DNA of 14,000 nt, from the NCBI GenBank assembly GCA_003157055.1, contig PMIG01000179.1, positions 1 to 14,000 of the forward strand. Direction: 5' to 3'. Source of the stretch: Bacteroidales bacterium (GTDB lineage: Bacteria > Bacteroidota > Bacteroidia > Bacteroidales > VadinHA17). The notes beneath the pieces are model-generated. The model was not told where the DNA came from. It ran no database searches and saw nothing but the letters and a program-made list of their open reading frames with translations. This document shows, one piece after another, positions 1 through 7,642 of the stretch. The position numbers and the translations under genes were made by a program. Positions within the stretch are counted from its first letter, which is position 1. Every line of letters starts with the position of its first letter.

Positions 1-381
1 GGCTACACTTACGGAGTTAACTCTTCTGTTGTATCTCTCAATCTCAGCGGATTCCTATCGATCTCAAGTGAGGTGAGTAATAAATTTACTCGGAATGCGG
101 TTGATGAAATATATAAGGAGATAAGACGTTTACAAACTGAGCCTGTCCCTTGTGAAGAATTGTCAGTTGTCAGGAATTTCATGCTGGGTGAGCTGGTCAG
201 AATGTTTGACGGGCCATTTGCGGCGGCTGAAAGCTTCAGATCCGCCTGGGAATTTGGCCTTGACAATTCTTACTACACCAGGTTTGCAGTTAGGATAAGG
301 TCAATTGAACCTTATGAAATACAGGCTCTTGCAAAGAAATATTATAAAATTGATGATTTATATGAGGTGACCGCGGGATGA
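1..381 (+). CDS. M16-family zinc peptidase, C-terminal fragment (5' end outside window)
   Basis: The reading frame is open from base 1, so the gene begins upstream; the GTG at 73 is internal. The 126 visible residues match the end of the non-catalytic C-terminal M16 domain (insulinase/processing-peptidase type). They show a Gly-Tyr-x-Tyr-Gly-Val opening, a helix ending in EEL followed by VRNFMLGELVRMFDGPF, then a Leu-Asp-x-x-Tyr-Tyr segment, and a closing LAKKYYK...VTAG. In this family the HxxEH zinc site lies in the N-terminal half, which cannot be seen here, so activity cannot be judged. Bacterial M16 proteins are usually periplasmic or cytosolic peptidases that degrade small peptides. The stop codon overlaps the next gene's ATG by 4 bp (ATGA), which suggests co-transcription and translational coupling with the secreted protein downstream. 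The family call is firm; the substrate is unknown. Confidence 0.85.
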   Translation, partial: GYTYGVNSSVVSLNLSGFLSISSEVSNKFTRNAVDEIYKEIRRLQTEPVPCEELSVVRNFMLGELVRMFDGPFAAAESFRSAWEFGLDNSYYTRFAVRIRSIEPYEIQALAKKYYKIDDLYEVTAG

Positions 382-1874
382 AAATCAGGAGGCAAATAGG
401 TATAATTATTCAGGTCATTCTCTTAATGAATCCGATCACTGGCTTTGCACAGAAGGATTCCTGTACAGTACCTGTCCCACCATTATTCAAATCCGTTTCT
501 GTACAGCCTGAAACGGGATATGCAGAGTTAAACTGGAACCTTAGTCCATCTACTGATATAGCGGCTTATATCATTTATAAATATAGTTCAGGATCCGGGT
601 ATGCGATTGATACTTTGTGGGATCCTGCAGCAACAAGCTATCTTTACCATTCGACTGGAACAAAATATTTCAGTGAATCATATGTTGTTGCAGCTTTAAG
701 ATTGCCGGTATGTGCCAGTCCTTTATCAAATATTCTGAGTACGATCTTCTGCTCCGCTTCAATAGATACCTGCAAAAAACAGATCCGCATATTGTGGAAC
801 CGTTATACAAATTACCCTTTAAAAGTACTTGAGTACAGAATACTTGTCTCAAAGAACGGATCTCCGCTTACAGAGATGTATACTGTCGACTCGCTTGCCA
901 GCAGCTTCATAATGTCGGATTTTGAAACTGATACCAGATATTGTTTTGCAGTAAGGGCTGAGCTTGAAGGAGGAGTTGTTTCCAATTCAAATAAAAGCTG
1001 CCTGGATACGAAGATGCAGCGGCCTCCGCTATGGATAAATGCCGATTATGCCACAGTTACAAATGAAGGAAAAATCGACCTGTCATTTTCATTTGATCAG
1101 TTATCGGAAATCAACAGCTTCTCACTAGAGAGGAAAACAGGAATCACGGGAAGCTATCAGTCAGTAGCGGCATTAAACTCAGGATCAGGCTCATTGAGTT
1201 ACACTGATAACAGTGCTGATATCCATAATGTCAACTACTACCGGATCGCTGCAATAAATAACTGCAACCTGCCTGAGAAATATTCAAACACAGCTTCAAA
1301 CATCGTTCTTGAGCTGAACAGGAATCAGGACGTTATTAATCTGACATGGAATTCTTACAGACAATGGAACGGGACTATCGGCTCGGACAAGCTGCTTATT
1401 TATACAGGAAACGGAATAGCAGAAAGCCATGACCTTATATCCGGCGATACGCTATTTAACATTAATTATTCAGACCTGATGTACAAGGTAACAGGAAGTG
1501 AGGTTTGCTTCACCATTGAAGAGGATGAAGCATCAAATCCATTCGGAGCAGCAGGCGTAAGTCTTTCAAATAAAGTGTGCACTCCTGTTACTGAAAGAAT
1601 AAGTGTACCAAATACATTTACTCCTGACCATAACCTTGTAAATGATACTTTCAGCCCGGTATTGTCTTTTACCCCCTCCAATTACAGGCTTGTTATTACA
1701 GATATTAAACGGCGAACCCTTTTCGAGTCTTCAGATTATTCTGAGGAATGGGATGGAACGATAAACGGGAAAGCTCTTCCAGAGGGAGTCTATATGTGGT
1801 TTCTTAAAGTTGTGACACCATCCGGGAAAACCATTATAAAAACCGGAACGGTGAACATAATTTTCAATCAATGA
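378..1874 (+). CDS. Secreted fibronectin-like protein with type IX secretion (type B, gliding-motility-associated) C-terminal domain
   Basis: The 498-residue product has a signal peptide: Lys/Arg-rich start, hydrophobic residues 7-18, and a likely cleavage after Ala24. About four beta-sandwich repeats of fibronectin type III character follow (roughly 33-110, 125-205, 220-310, 315-400). Recurrent features include ELNW/LTW strands, SYVVAAL/CFAVRA/YYRIAAIN strands and paired cysteines. Residues 408-498 are a typical type IX secretion type B sorting domain: a VPNTFTPDHNLVNDTF opening, a VITD strand, an EWDG turn, LPEGVYMW, and a final KTGTVNII strand. By family knowledge such proteins cross the outer membrane through the type IX system and end up on the surface or outside the cell. 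No enzymatic domain is visible, so an adhesive or structural role is an inference. Its ATG overlaps the M16 gene's stop. Confidence 0.85.
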   Translation: MKIRRQIGIIIQVILLMNPITGFAQKDSCTVPVPPLFKSVSVQPETGYAELNWNLSPSTDIAAYIIYKYSSGSGYAIDTLWDPAATSYLYHSTGTKYFSESYVVAALRLPVCASPLSNILSTIFCSASIDTCKKQIRILWNRYTNYPLKVLEYRILVSKNGSPLTEMYTVDSLASSFIMSDFETDTRYCFAVRAELEGGVVSNSNKSCLDTKMQRPPLWINADYATVTNEGKIDLSFSFDQLSEINSFSLERKTGITGSYQSVAALNSGSGSLSYTDNSADIHNVNYYRIAAINNCNLPEKYSNTASNIVLELNRNQDVINLTWNSYRQWNGTIGSDKLLIYTGNGIAESHDLISGDTLFNINYSDLMYKVTGSEVCFTIEEDEASNPFGAAGVSLSNKVCTPVTERISVPNTFTPDHNLVNDTFSPVLSFTPSNYRLVITDIKRRTLFESSDYSEEWDGTINGKALPEGVYMWFLKVVTPSGKTIIKTGTVNIIFNQ

Positions 1875-1928
1875 CAAATGCGAGGCATACTGCCTTGCCT
1901 TCCTGCTTCAACTTTAAATGATAAAAGC

Positions 1929-1936
1929 TATATTTG
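1929..1936 (+). promoter_or_regulatory. Candidate -7 promoter element for the RSH gene
   Basis: TATATTTG fits the Bacteroidota housekeeping -7 consensus TAnnTTTG and ends 32 nt before the RSH start codon, the same kind of spacing seen for fur and pepD here. No TTTG -33 element is evident at the expected distance, so this is a partial match only. The 94-bp spacer 1875-1968 also holds a short AGGCA-TAC-TGCCT hairpin with no T-run, too weak to call a terminator. Confidence 0.4.
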
Positions 1937-1968
1937 TAACATGGACAGAAATATGCCATTGATATTTT

Positions 1969-4215
1969 ATGGGGAATAAGGATATTTTTGATGAGGAGGA
2001 CATAAAGCTAATTCAGTCCGAATACGATAAGCTTGTCAGTAATCTATATAGGTGCAATAAGCCTGGCGACAGAGAGCAGATAGACAAGGCATTCAAAATT
2101 GCCAATGAAGCTCACTGGAATATGCGCCGGAAATCCGGTGAGCCTTATATAATTCATCCCATTGCCGTTGCAAAAATAGTAAACCAGGAGATCGGCCTTG
2201 GAGCAAAGTCTATTACAGCAGCCCTTCTTCATGATGTTGTGGAGGATACTGATTACACTCTTGAGGATGTTGACAGGGATTTCGGACCCAAGATTGCATC
2301 AATGATCGACGGCCTCACAAAGATATCCGGCACTTATAACAAGGAAAACTCTTCCTCTCTCCAGGCTGAAAACTTCAGGAAAATGCTTCTTACGCTATCA
2401 GACGACCTTAGAGTTATCCTGATTAAAATTGCTGACAGGCTCCATAACATGAGGACTCTTGATTCGATGCCTGAGCATAAAAAAATGAAAGTCGCCGGGG
2501 AAACCATATTTCTATATGCTCCACTGGCTTACAGACTGGGCCTTTACGCAATCAAAAGCGAACTTGAGGACCTGAGCTTTAAATTTCGGCAGCCCCAGAT
2601 ATATGAAGAAATAGCTGCCAAGCTTAAGCACAGCGAGAAAAAATATTTATCCCTGATAAATAAGTTTTCTCTGCCAATAATAGATAAGCTTACAACTTCA
2701 GGCCTGAAGTTCGATATCAGCGGCCGTCCTAAATCAATATTCTCCATCTGGAAGAAAATGCAGTCAAAAAACGTCCCTTTCGAAGAGGTTTATGATGTAC
2801 TTGCAGTCAGGATAGTTTTTGAACCTGCACCGGGGATCCCGGAAAAAACTCAATGCTGGAACATCTATTCAATGATAACCGATTCTTACCTTCCAAAGCC
2901 TGACAGGCTCCGCGACTGGGTAAGCCGTCCGAAACCAAATGGATACGAAGCTTTGCACCTGACAGTTATGGGACCTGTGGGGAAATGGGTCGAAGTTCAG
3001 ATAAGGAGCAAAAGAATGGATGAAATTGCAGAAAGAGGCTATGCCGCTCACTGGAAGTACAAGGGGGAAGGAGAACAGGAGAGTGAACTTGACAAATGGA
3101 TCAAGAAGATCAGGCAGATGCTGGAAAACCCTCTTGAAGATCCTATCGAGTTCCTCGATGAGTTTAAAATGAACCTCTTCTCATCTGAGATAATGGTTTT
3201 TACGCCTAAAGGAACCCTTGTGAGCCTTCCCAAGGGCGCTTCAGCGCTCGACTTTGCATATGAAATACATACAGAGATCGGGAATAAAGCAATCGGGGCA
3301 AAAATAAATTATAAGCTGAATCCCCTGAACGCAGTATTAATGAGCGGAGACCAGGTCGAGATAATCACATCAGATATTGCAAAGCCGGAGAAGGAATGGC
3401 TTGCTTTTGTCAGAACCTCTAAGGCCAAGGAAGCTATAAAGGATGCCCTTAAGACAGAGACCACCAACAGGATTCAGAAGGGGATGGAAATACTTGACGG
3501 CAAGCTTAAAGAGCTTAACGTCACACCTAATGCCGACGTTCTGAAAAAGCTATTTCTTGCGTATGATGTGTTTAATAAGGATGAGCTGTATTCAGGGATT
3601 GAGCTAGGAACGATCAACCTCGATAACCTTAAGAAGATTGTAAAGAAAAACGTCCCGAAGAATATCATCAAGTACTGGGAACTAAAGCTTATAGGATCCA
3701 AGAAGGAGCCAAAAGATACTCATGAGGCTCCTGAAAGAATCGATACAAGCGTTCCTTTCCTGCTGCGGGAAAACGTCGAAAGTGCGGAGCAGTTGTATGA
3801 GATTGCGACTTGCTGCAACCCGATTCCCGGCGATGAGGTAATAGGATACCATTCTCCGGAGGGGCCGATTGTTATCCACAAACCCAAATGCCCGGTGGCC
3901 ATCAGGATAATGTCGAATGAGGGGAACAGGATCATTGCAGTAAAATGGGCAATTCATAAACTTGTCTCTTTCCTTGCAAGGATAAGTATGACAGGAATTG
4001 ACAGGCTTGGGCTTGTCAATGAAATAACCAATATTATTTCATCAGAGCTGAAAGTCAATATGACAAATATTAACATTTCGGTTAAGGATGGAATATTTCA
4101 TGGCACTATCGATATTTACGTGCACCATACTAAGGACCTTAACAACCTGATATTGAAGATTTCAAATATCAAGGGTATTGAAAATGTCAAAAGGGTTGAG
4201 GATTTCTCAAAATAA
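1969..4215 (+). CDS. Bifunctional (p)ppGpp synthetase/hydrolase, RelA/SpoT (RSH) family
   Basis: This is a cytoplasmic alarmone enzyme of 748 residues, normal for a long RSH. Domains in order: HD hydrolase (about 25-200) with SGEPYIIHP (His63), LLHDVVEDTD (His88-Asp89) and DRLHNMRT (Asp156, Asn160). All hydrolase residues expected in Rel/SpoT are present. The synthetase domain (about 240-360) has GRPKSIFSIWKKM from Gly252, YDVLAVRI, PKPNGYEALH, and VEVQIRS with the catalytic-type Glu342. TGS follows at about 407-468, the conserved-cysteine region at about 605-630 (Cys615-Cys616), and a C-terminal ACT domain at about 670-745. With both active sites apparently intact it should both make and degrade (p)ppGpp, turning on during amino-acid starvation through ribosome contact of the C-terminal half. 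The start is the only good ATG ahead of the HD domain, with no clear Shine-Dalgarno. The next gene is a Fur-family regulator 76 bp downstream. I leave the rel/spoT symbol open because Bacteroidota may carry more than one RSH. Confidence 0.95.
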   Translation: MGNKDIFDEEDIKLIQSEYDKLVSNLYRCNKPGDREQIDKAFKIANEAHWNMRRKSGEPYIIHPIAVAKIVNQEIGLGAKSITAALLHDVVEDTDYTLEDVDRDFGPKIASMIDGLTKISGTYNKENSSSLQAENFRKMLLTLSDDLRVILIKIADRLHNMRTLDSMPEHKKMKVAGETIFLYAPLAYRLGLYAIKSELEDLSFKFRQPQIYEEIAAKLKHSEKKYLSLINKFSLPIIDKLTTSGLKFDISGRPKSIFSIWKKMQSKNVPFEEVYDVLAVRIVFEPAPGIPEKTQCWNIYSMITDSYLPKPDRLRDWVSRPKPNGYEALHLTVMGPVGKWVEVQIRSKRMDEIAERGYAAHWKYKGEGEQESELDKWIKKIRQMLENPLEDPIEFLDEFKMNLFSSEIMVFTPKGTLVSLPKGASALDFAYEIHTEIGNKAIGAKINYKLNPLNAVLMSGDQVEIITSDIAKPEKEWLAFVRTSKAKEAIKDALKTETTNRIQKGMEILDGKLKELNVTPNADVLKKLFLAYDVFNKDELYSGIELGTINLDNLKKIVKKNVPKNIIKYWELKLIGSKKEPKDTHEAPERIDTSVPFLLRENVESAEQLYEIATCCNPIPGDEVIGYHSPEGPIVIHKPKCPVAIRIMSNEGNRIIAVKWAIHKLVSFLARISMTGIDRLGLVNEITNIISSELKVNMTNINISVKDGIFHGTIDIYVHHTKDLNNLILKISNIKGIENVKRVEDFSK

Positions 4216-4243
4216 CCGTTTAATAAATTGAAACACAGATTTA

Positions 4244-4267
4244 CTATTTAAAAAATAGCTATTTTTG
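4244..4267 (+). promoter_or_regulatory. Nested palindromes overlapping a candidate promoter of the Fur-family gene
   Basis: The spacer between the RSH gene and the Fur-family gene holds two overlapping inverted repeats. CTATTTAAAAAATAG (4244-4258) is a near 7-1-7 arrangement, and AAAAATAGCTATTTTT (4251-4266) is a perfect 16-bp palindrome. The second overlaps TATTTTTG (4260-4267), which fits the Bacteroidota -7 consensus and ends 24 nt before the ATG at 4292. Fur and PerR proteins classically bind AT-rich 7-1-7 palindromes and often repress their own genes, so an autoregulatory operator is a reasonable inference. A weak terminator for the RSH gene is the alternative. Confidence 0.4.
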
Positions 4268-4291
4268 TTATTATTTTAAATTAGTCCAGAT

Positions 4292-4750
4292 ATGATTAGC
4301 GATGATACAAGGATTACGGTAAAAAAGATATTTACCGAATATCTTGAGAAGAAGGGACACAGGAAAACACCGGAGAGGTTTGCCATCCTTGATGAGATTT
4401 ACTCGCGGGAAGGACATTTTGACATTGAATCCCTTTATATATTCATGAAGAACAAGAATTACCGTGTCAGCCGGGCTACTCTTTATAACACTATTGAGTT
4501 ATTGCTTGACTGCAACCTGGTTGTCAAGCATCAGTTCGGGAAGAATATTGCCCAGTTTGAAAGAGCATTCCAATGCGCGCAGCACGATCACCTGATTGAT
4601 ATTGAGACCGGCAAGGTCATTGAATTTTGTGATCCGAGAATAAGGGAAATAATAAAAACCGCATCTGAACTTAACAGTTTCACACCCCAGTATCATTCGC
4701 TTTACATTTACGGGCATCTAGGTGAGAAGGGTCAGGTGAAAAAGAAATAA
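4292..4750 (+). CDS. Fur-family transcriptional regulator lacking the CxxC zinc cysteines
   Basis: The 152-residue product is normal for Fur/PerR proteins, which are cytoplasmic dimeric metal-sensing repressors of iron, peroxide or zinc regulons. The winged-helix N-terminal half has [16 protein letters not shown] (22-37) and the recognition helix [14 protein letters not shown] (59-72). The dimerisation half keeps candidate metal ligands His42, His98-Asp99-His100, Glu111 and His135. The two structural-zinc CxxC motifs of classical Fur are absent. The LICxxCGKV position reads LIDIETGKV (101-109), and the C-terminal GHC...C position reads GHLGEKG (141-147). The few remaining cysteines (Cys74, Cys95, Cys113) are elsewhere. 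Whether it senses iron, peroxide or something else cannot be read from the sequence. It lies downstream of the RSH gene and has its own likely promoter; its stop codon is inside the terminator stem. Confidence 0.9.
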   Translation: MISDDTRITVKKIFTEYLEKKGHRKTPERFAILDEIYSREGHFDIESLYIFMKNKNYRVSRATLYNTIELLLDCNLVVKHQFGKNIAQFERAFQCAQHDHLIDIETGKVIEFCDPRIREIIKTASELNSFTPQYHSLYIYGHLGEKGQVKKK

Positions 4751-4769
4751 GGCCCCGTGGGGCCTTATT
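4746..4769. terminator. Bidirectional rho-independent-type terminator
   Basis: An 11-bp perfect stem (AATAAGGCCCC at 4746-4756 with GGGGCCTTATT at 4759-4769) with a 2-nt apex, or a 10-bp stem with a 4-nt loop, sits between convergent genes. T-rich sequence follows on the plus strand and A-rich sequence on the other side. It includes the stop codon of the Fur-family gene and can serve both that gene and the minus-strand barrel gene ending at 4799. Confidence 0.85.
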
Positions 4770-4798
4770 ATTCTTATAGTCTCTGATCCATTCAATCG

Positions 4799-5458
4799 TC
4801 AGAATGCATATCCGAAGCTGAAGCCAAGAGGGATATTCACCCCGTTTCTGTTTTTACCAAGATCAAGATCCGTAGAGGTTTTCCCCTGATAATCCCATTT
4901 TCGTGAAACAAATCCCATTCCGGTGAAAATATCGAGGCAAAATCCTCCTGAAGTGATAAGCTGATATCCAATGCAGGCATTTACACAAAGTTTTTGAGCA
5001 CCAACATAATTGGCAGAATTGTTCTTATCGGCGATCTTTGCTTTTGCATATGAAACCTGTGGTGCCAGATAAAATCCCTTGGGTGCAGGCAAGTCGCGGC
5101 TTAGAAAATACTTTAACATCCCTGAAACTTTGAAGCCACTGGTATGGAGTCCGGCAATATCTGATGAGTCAGTGGCAATCTTATCAAGATTAAGAAGGAC
5201 GCTCGGCCCGATATAGGATACACCTAGCTGAAAGGACATCTGTTTTGCAACCTTTGCTTCAAACATAGCTTTATATTCTCCGGTGACTGGTACAACCAGA
5301 ACCCAGAATGGTCCGCCAAGAGCAGCGAGCGGGTTTATCTTCACAGTAAATTTATAATCCTTGGCAGAAGTAGTCGAAGTTCCACCCTGGGCAAGTCCGA
5401 CGGAGCCTGTAAGTAGCAATAATAATCCAACAATAAGTAAGTACTTTGAGGTTTTCAT
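4799..5458 (-). CDS. Outer-membrane beta-barrel protein (DUF3575-like)
   Basis: The 219-residue product has a clear signal peptide (Lys3, Lys5, then a long hydrophobic run to about residue 20, likely cut after Ala23 in GLAQ). The mature part is built of alternating-residue amphipathic strands typical of an 8-stranded barrel: FTVKINPLAAL, GEYKAMFEAKV, MSFQLGVSYIG, KVSGMLKYFL, KGFYLAPQVSYAKAK, QKLCVNACIGYQLI, FCLDIFTGMGF. It ends with an aromatic residue (GFSFGYAF), as outer-membrane porin-like proteins do. The KGFYLAPQVSY element with the preceding YFL segment resembles DUF3575 and related Bacteroidota barrel families. That assignment is from memory of the family and is tentative. The function is unknown. 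It is convergent with the Fur-family gene and divergent from purA, apparently a single-gene unit. Confidence 0.75.
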   Translation of the reverse strand: MKTSKYLLIVGLLLLLTGSVGLAQGGTSTTSAKDYKFTVKINPLAALGGPFWVLVVPVTGEYKAMFEAKVAKQMSFQLGVSYIGPSVLLNLDKIATDSSDIAGLHTSGFKVSGMLKYFLSRDLPAPKGFYLAPQVSYAKAKIADKNNSANYVGAQKLCVNACIGYQLITSGGFCLDIFTGMGFVSRKWDYQGKTSTDLDLGKNRNGVNIPLGFSFGYAF

Positions 5459-5670
5459 GGTAGTGAATTTGTTAGTAACCAGTAATTAACCATAAAATTA
5501 AGAATTATCAATTAAATAAGCAATGTTTTGGTTTTTTATTGTTAGAACCAATATTTATACGACCTGCCTGAATTTCCCGGCATTTATAACAATCACTGAA
5601 AGTTTTGTCTTCCGGCCGAATATTTTCGTAAATTGTGATCAGTTTTTTAAATAGCAAATTATTAATTAAC
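5459..5670. other. Divergent intergenic region between barrel gene and purA, with small inverted repeat
   Basis: This 212-bp spacer is AT-rich and carries no gene. It holds an inverted repeat, TTGGTT (5528-5533) with AACCAA (5546-5551), extendable by a G-T pair and an A-T pair around an 8-nt loop. A one-mismatch -7-like element, TATTTTCG (5621-5628), lies 42 nt before the purA ATG. Both are too weak to call as functional sites. Confidence 0.4.
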
Positions 5671-6933
5671 ATGAATATTGATATACTGTTAGGCCTGCAA
5701 TGGGGCGATGAGGGAAAAGGGAAAATAGTTGATGCTATCAGCCCTGATTACGATATAGTTGCCCGTTTCCAGGGAGGGCCGAATGCCGGCCATTCACTTG
5801 AATTCAACAATGTAAAGCATATACTTCACCTGATCCCTTCAGGAATATTCCATCCGGAAAAACTGAATATTATAGGTAATGGAGTCGTAATAGATCCTGC
5901 AGTATTTAAAAAGGAGATCGAAAATCTTGGTCCTTCAATAGAAGAGCTGACAAAAAGACTCATCATTTCGGCAAGGGCAAATCTTATATTGCCGGGTCAC
6001 AGAATACTTGACGCCGCGTATGAGAACAGCAAGGGATGTTTAAAAATAGGATCAACGCTTAAGGGAATTGGCCCGGCATATACCGATAAAGTTGCCCGCA
6101 ATGGACTGCGTGCAGGAGAAATCCTGAGGAAGGATTTCAGGGAACTGTATAATGAGCATCTTGAGGCGCATCTTTCCATGCTCAGGCAATATGATTTCAA
6201 GTTTGACCTTAAAGAGTATGAAGCCGAATGGTTTGAAGGGATCGAAGTACTTAAAAGATTCAGGATCTTAAATACCGAATATCTTATCAACGAACTTACA
6301 GGCAAGGGCAAGAAGCTGCTTGCCGAAGGTGCTCAGGGAACCATGCTCGATATCGACTTCGGGTCATATCCGTTCGTCACTTCATCAAATACCATAAGTG
6401 CCGGTGCCTGCACAGGGCTGGGCGTTTCACCCAAGAGTATCGGCGAGGTGTTCGGGATATTCAAAGCCTATTGCACCAGGGTTGGAAGCGGCCCCTTCCC
6501 TACCGAGCTGAACGATGAGACGGGCAATTCCCTGAGGGAGCTCGGCCATGAATTCGGTTCTACGACCGGAAGACCAAGAAGATGCGGATGGCTTGACCTG
6601 CCTGCTCTCAAATATGCAATTATGCTTAATGGTGTCACACGGCTATTTATGACAAAAGGAGACGTTTTATCCGGCTTCAGGACAATAAAGGTATGCACAG
6701 GGTACCGGTCAGAAGGAAAAGAGTGCCTTGAAATACCTTTTAATAACCAGGCAGTTGAACCTGTCTATACCGAGTTTCCCGGTTGGAAAGAAAATATTTC
6801 CGGAATAAGGGAATTCGATAAGCTTCCCAAAAATCTCAGGAATTACATTGCTTTCGTCGAAGAGCAGACCGGAGTTCCTGTAACCATGGTATCAGTGGGA
6901 CCTGACAGGGAAGAAACTATTTTCAGGAAATAG
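5671..6933 (+). CDS. purA: Adenylosuccinate synthetase
   Basis: Catalyses IMP + aspartate + GTP to adenylosuccinate, the first committed step of AMP synthesis, in the cytoplasm. The ATG at 5671 gives 420 residues opening MNIDILLGLQWGDEGKGK, the normal family N-terminus. A GTG 12 codons upstream would add a non-conserved extension and was rejected. The GTP-site loop GDEGKGK (12-18) supplies Asp13, and QGGPNAGH supplies His41, the two catalytic positions known from E. coli PurA. Further family signatures are the IGSTLKGIGPAYTDK loop, EGAQGTMLDIDFGSYPFVTSS, TTGRPRRCGWLD, TKGDVLSG and the closing VSVGPDREETI. No residue of note is missing. The gene is monocistronic by position: divergent from the barrel gene upstream and closed by a strong hairpin downstream. 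ppGpp inhibits PurA in E. coli, a link to the nearby RSH enzyme that is only inferential here. Confidence 0.97.
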   Translation: MNIDILLGLQWGDEGKGKIVDAISPDYDIVARFQGGPNAGHSLEFNNVKHILHLIPSGIFHPEKLNIIGNGVVIDPAVFKKEIENLGPSIEELTKRLIISARANLILPGHRILDAAYENSKGCLKIGSTLKGIGPAYTDKVARNGLRAGEILRKDFRELYNEHLEAHLSMLRQYDFKFDLKEYEAEWFEGIEVLKRFRILNTEYLINELTGKGKKLLAEGAQGTMLDIDFGSYPFVTSSNTISAGACTGLGVSPKSIGEVFGIFKAYCTRVGSGPFPTELNDETGNSLRELGHEFGSTTGRPRRCGWLDLPALKYAIMLNGVTRLFMTKGDVLSGFRTIKVCTGYRSEGKECLEIPFNNQAVEPVYTEFPGWKENISGIREFDKLPKNLRNYIAFVEEQTGVPVTMVSVGPDREETIFRK

Positions 6934-6948
6934 GTTTATGTTGCCTGC

Positions 6949-6996
6949 AATAATTAAAGTGGAGGCGTTTTATAAAACGTTCCCACTTTAATTATT
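6949..6996. terminator. Long bidirectional hairpin terminator between purA and the SPOR lipoprotein
   Basis: A 14-bp outer stem (6949-6962 with 6983-6996) encloses one A-C mismatch, two G-T pairs and a self-complementary core, CGTTTTATAAAACG (6966-6979). The whole 48 nt therefore folds almost end to end. It lies between convergent genes and is followed by TTTAT on the plus strand and A/T-rich sequence on the other side. This fits a shared terminator. Confidence 0.75.
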
Positions 6997-7002
6997 TTAT
7001 AG

Positions 7003-7473
7003 TCATTTCTTCTCGTAGATCCAGGAATCGACTTCTTCATTCCCCTGATAAAACTTTAAACGCGAAATTGCTTTTCTGTAGTTGTCAGTTGACTCTGCTG
7101 AAACAAGCTCAAACCTGCTGTTTCCTATTTTGATAATACGCGTTTCAAATCCCTTCTGCCGATATGCATCTGCAAGCTTTTGAGCATAATCATGAGTAAG
7201 GAAACTTCCAACAATAATACTGAACTTGTTCTTTTTCTCCCATGCCGCTTTCTCCTCAGCCACCCTTATTGCATCCAGACGAGCGTTTTCTATTGCCTGC
7301 AGCTGTTCTCTGACCAACTTTAATGAATCAGCAACGCGGAGGCTGTCCTGCCTTGCCCTCCAGACAATCATTGTATCAGCTTTATGGCCAAAAAGCTTTT
7401 TCCCCTTGAAATACTTGCATGAAGAAGCTGATGCAAGCAGAATTATCACAAGAATTAAAACTATATGTCTCAT
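7003..7473 (-). CDS. SPOR-domain lipoprotein
   Basis: The 156-residue product has a lipoprotein signal peptide: Arg2-His3, hydrophobic 4-14, then ASASSC with the acceptor Cys19. A basic linker follows, then a charged, probably coiled-coil helix (about 40-82: SLRVADSLKLVREQLQ...). The C-terminal SPOR domain (about 83-154) contains FSIIVGSFLTHDYAQKLADAYRQKGFET and RFELVSAESTDNYRKAISRL. SPOR domains bind denuded glycan strands of peptidoglycan, often at the division septum. A membrane-anchored protein reaching into the periplasm and binding peptidoglycan is therefore the likely role. The particular partner is unknown. It is transcribed alone, with a good Bacteroidota-type promoter upstream (7535-7566) and a shared hairpin terminator downstream. 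Confidence 0.85.
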   Translation of the reverse strand: MRHIVLILVIILLASASSCKYFKGKKLFGHKADTMIVWRARQDSLRVADSLKLVREQLQAIENARLDAIRVAEEKAAWEKKNKFSIIVGSFLTHDYAQKLADAYRQKGFETRIIKIGNSRFELVSAESTDNYRKAISRLKFYQGNEEVDSWIYEKK

Positions 7474-7534
7474 AATGGTTAAGATTTAAGTTAAATAACA
7501 AGCTGTTCTTCAGTGTATTGCAATGTGCATTTAT

Positions 7535-7566
7535 CAAAGATACAAAATATTGAATACCAATCCAAA
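7535..7566 (-). promoter_or_regulatory. Bacteroidota-type promoter for the SPOR lipoprotein gene
   Basis: Read on the minus strand, TTTG (7566-7563) is followed after 20 bp by TATCTTTG (7542-7535), matching the -33 TTTG and -7 TAnnTTTG consensus with correct spacing. The -7 box ends 61 nt before the ATG at 7473. This is the best promoter match in the window and the only one with both elements. Confidence 0.65.
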
Positions 7567-7642
7567 TGAGAATAAAAAGTCAGAAAAGGCACATATTCGA
7601 CGAAATTCGTATATTGGAGTCTGAAATAACCTAACCTGAAAA

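Noticed and set aside
5635..5670. GTG start 12 codons upstream of the purA ATG
   Set aside because: The extension is not part of the PurA N-terminus; ATG 5671 gives the expected MNIDILLGLQWGDEGKGK opening and normal length.
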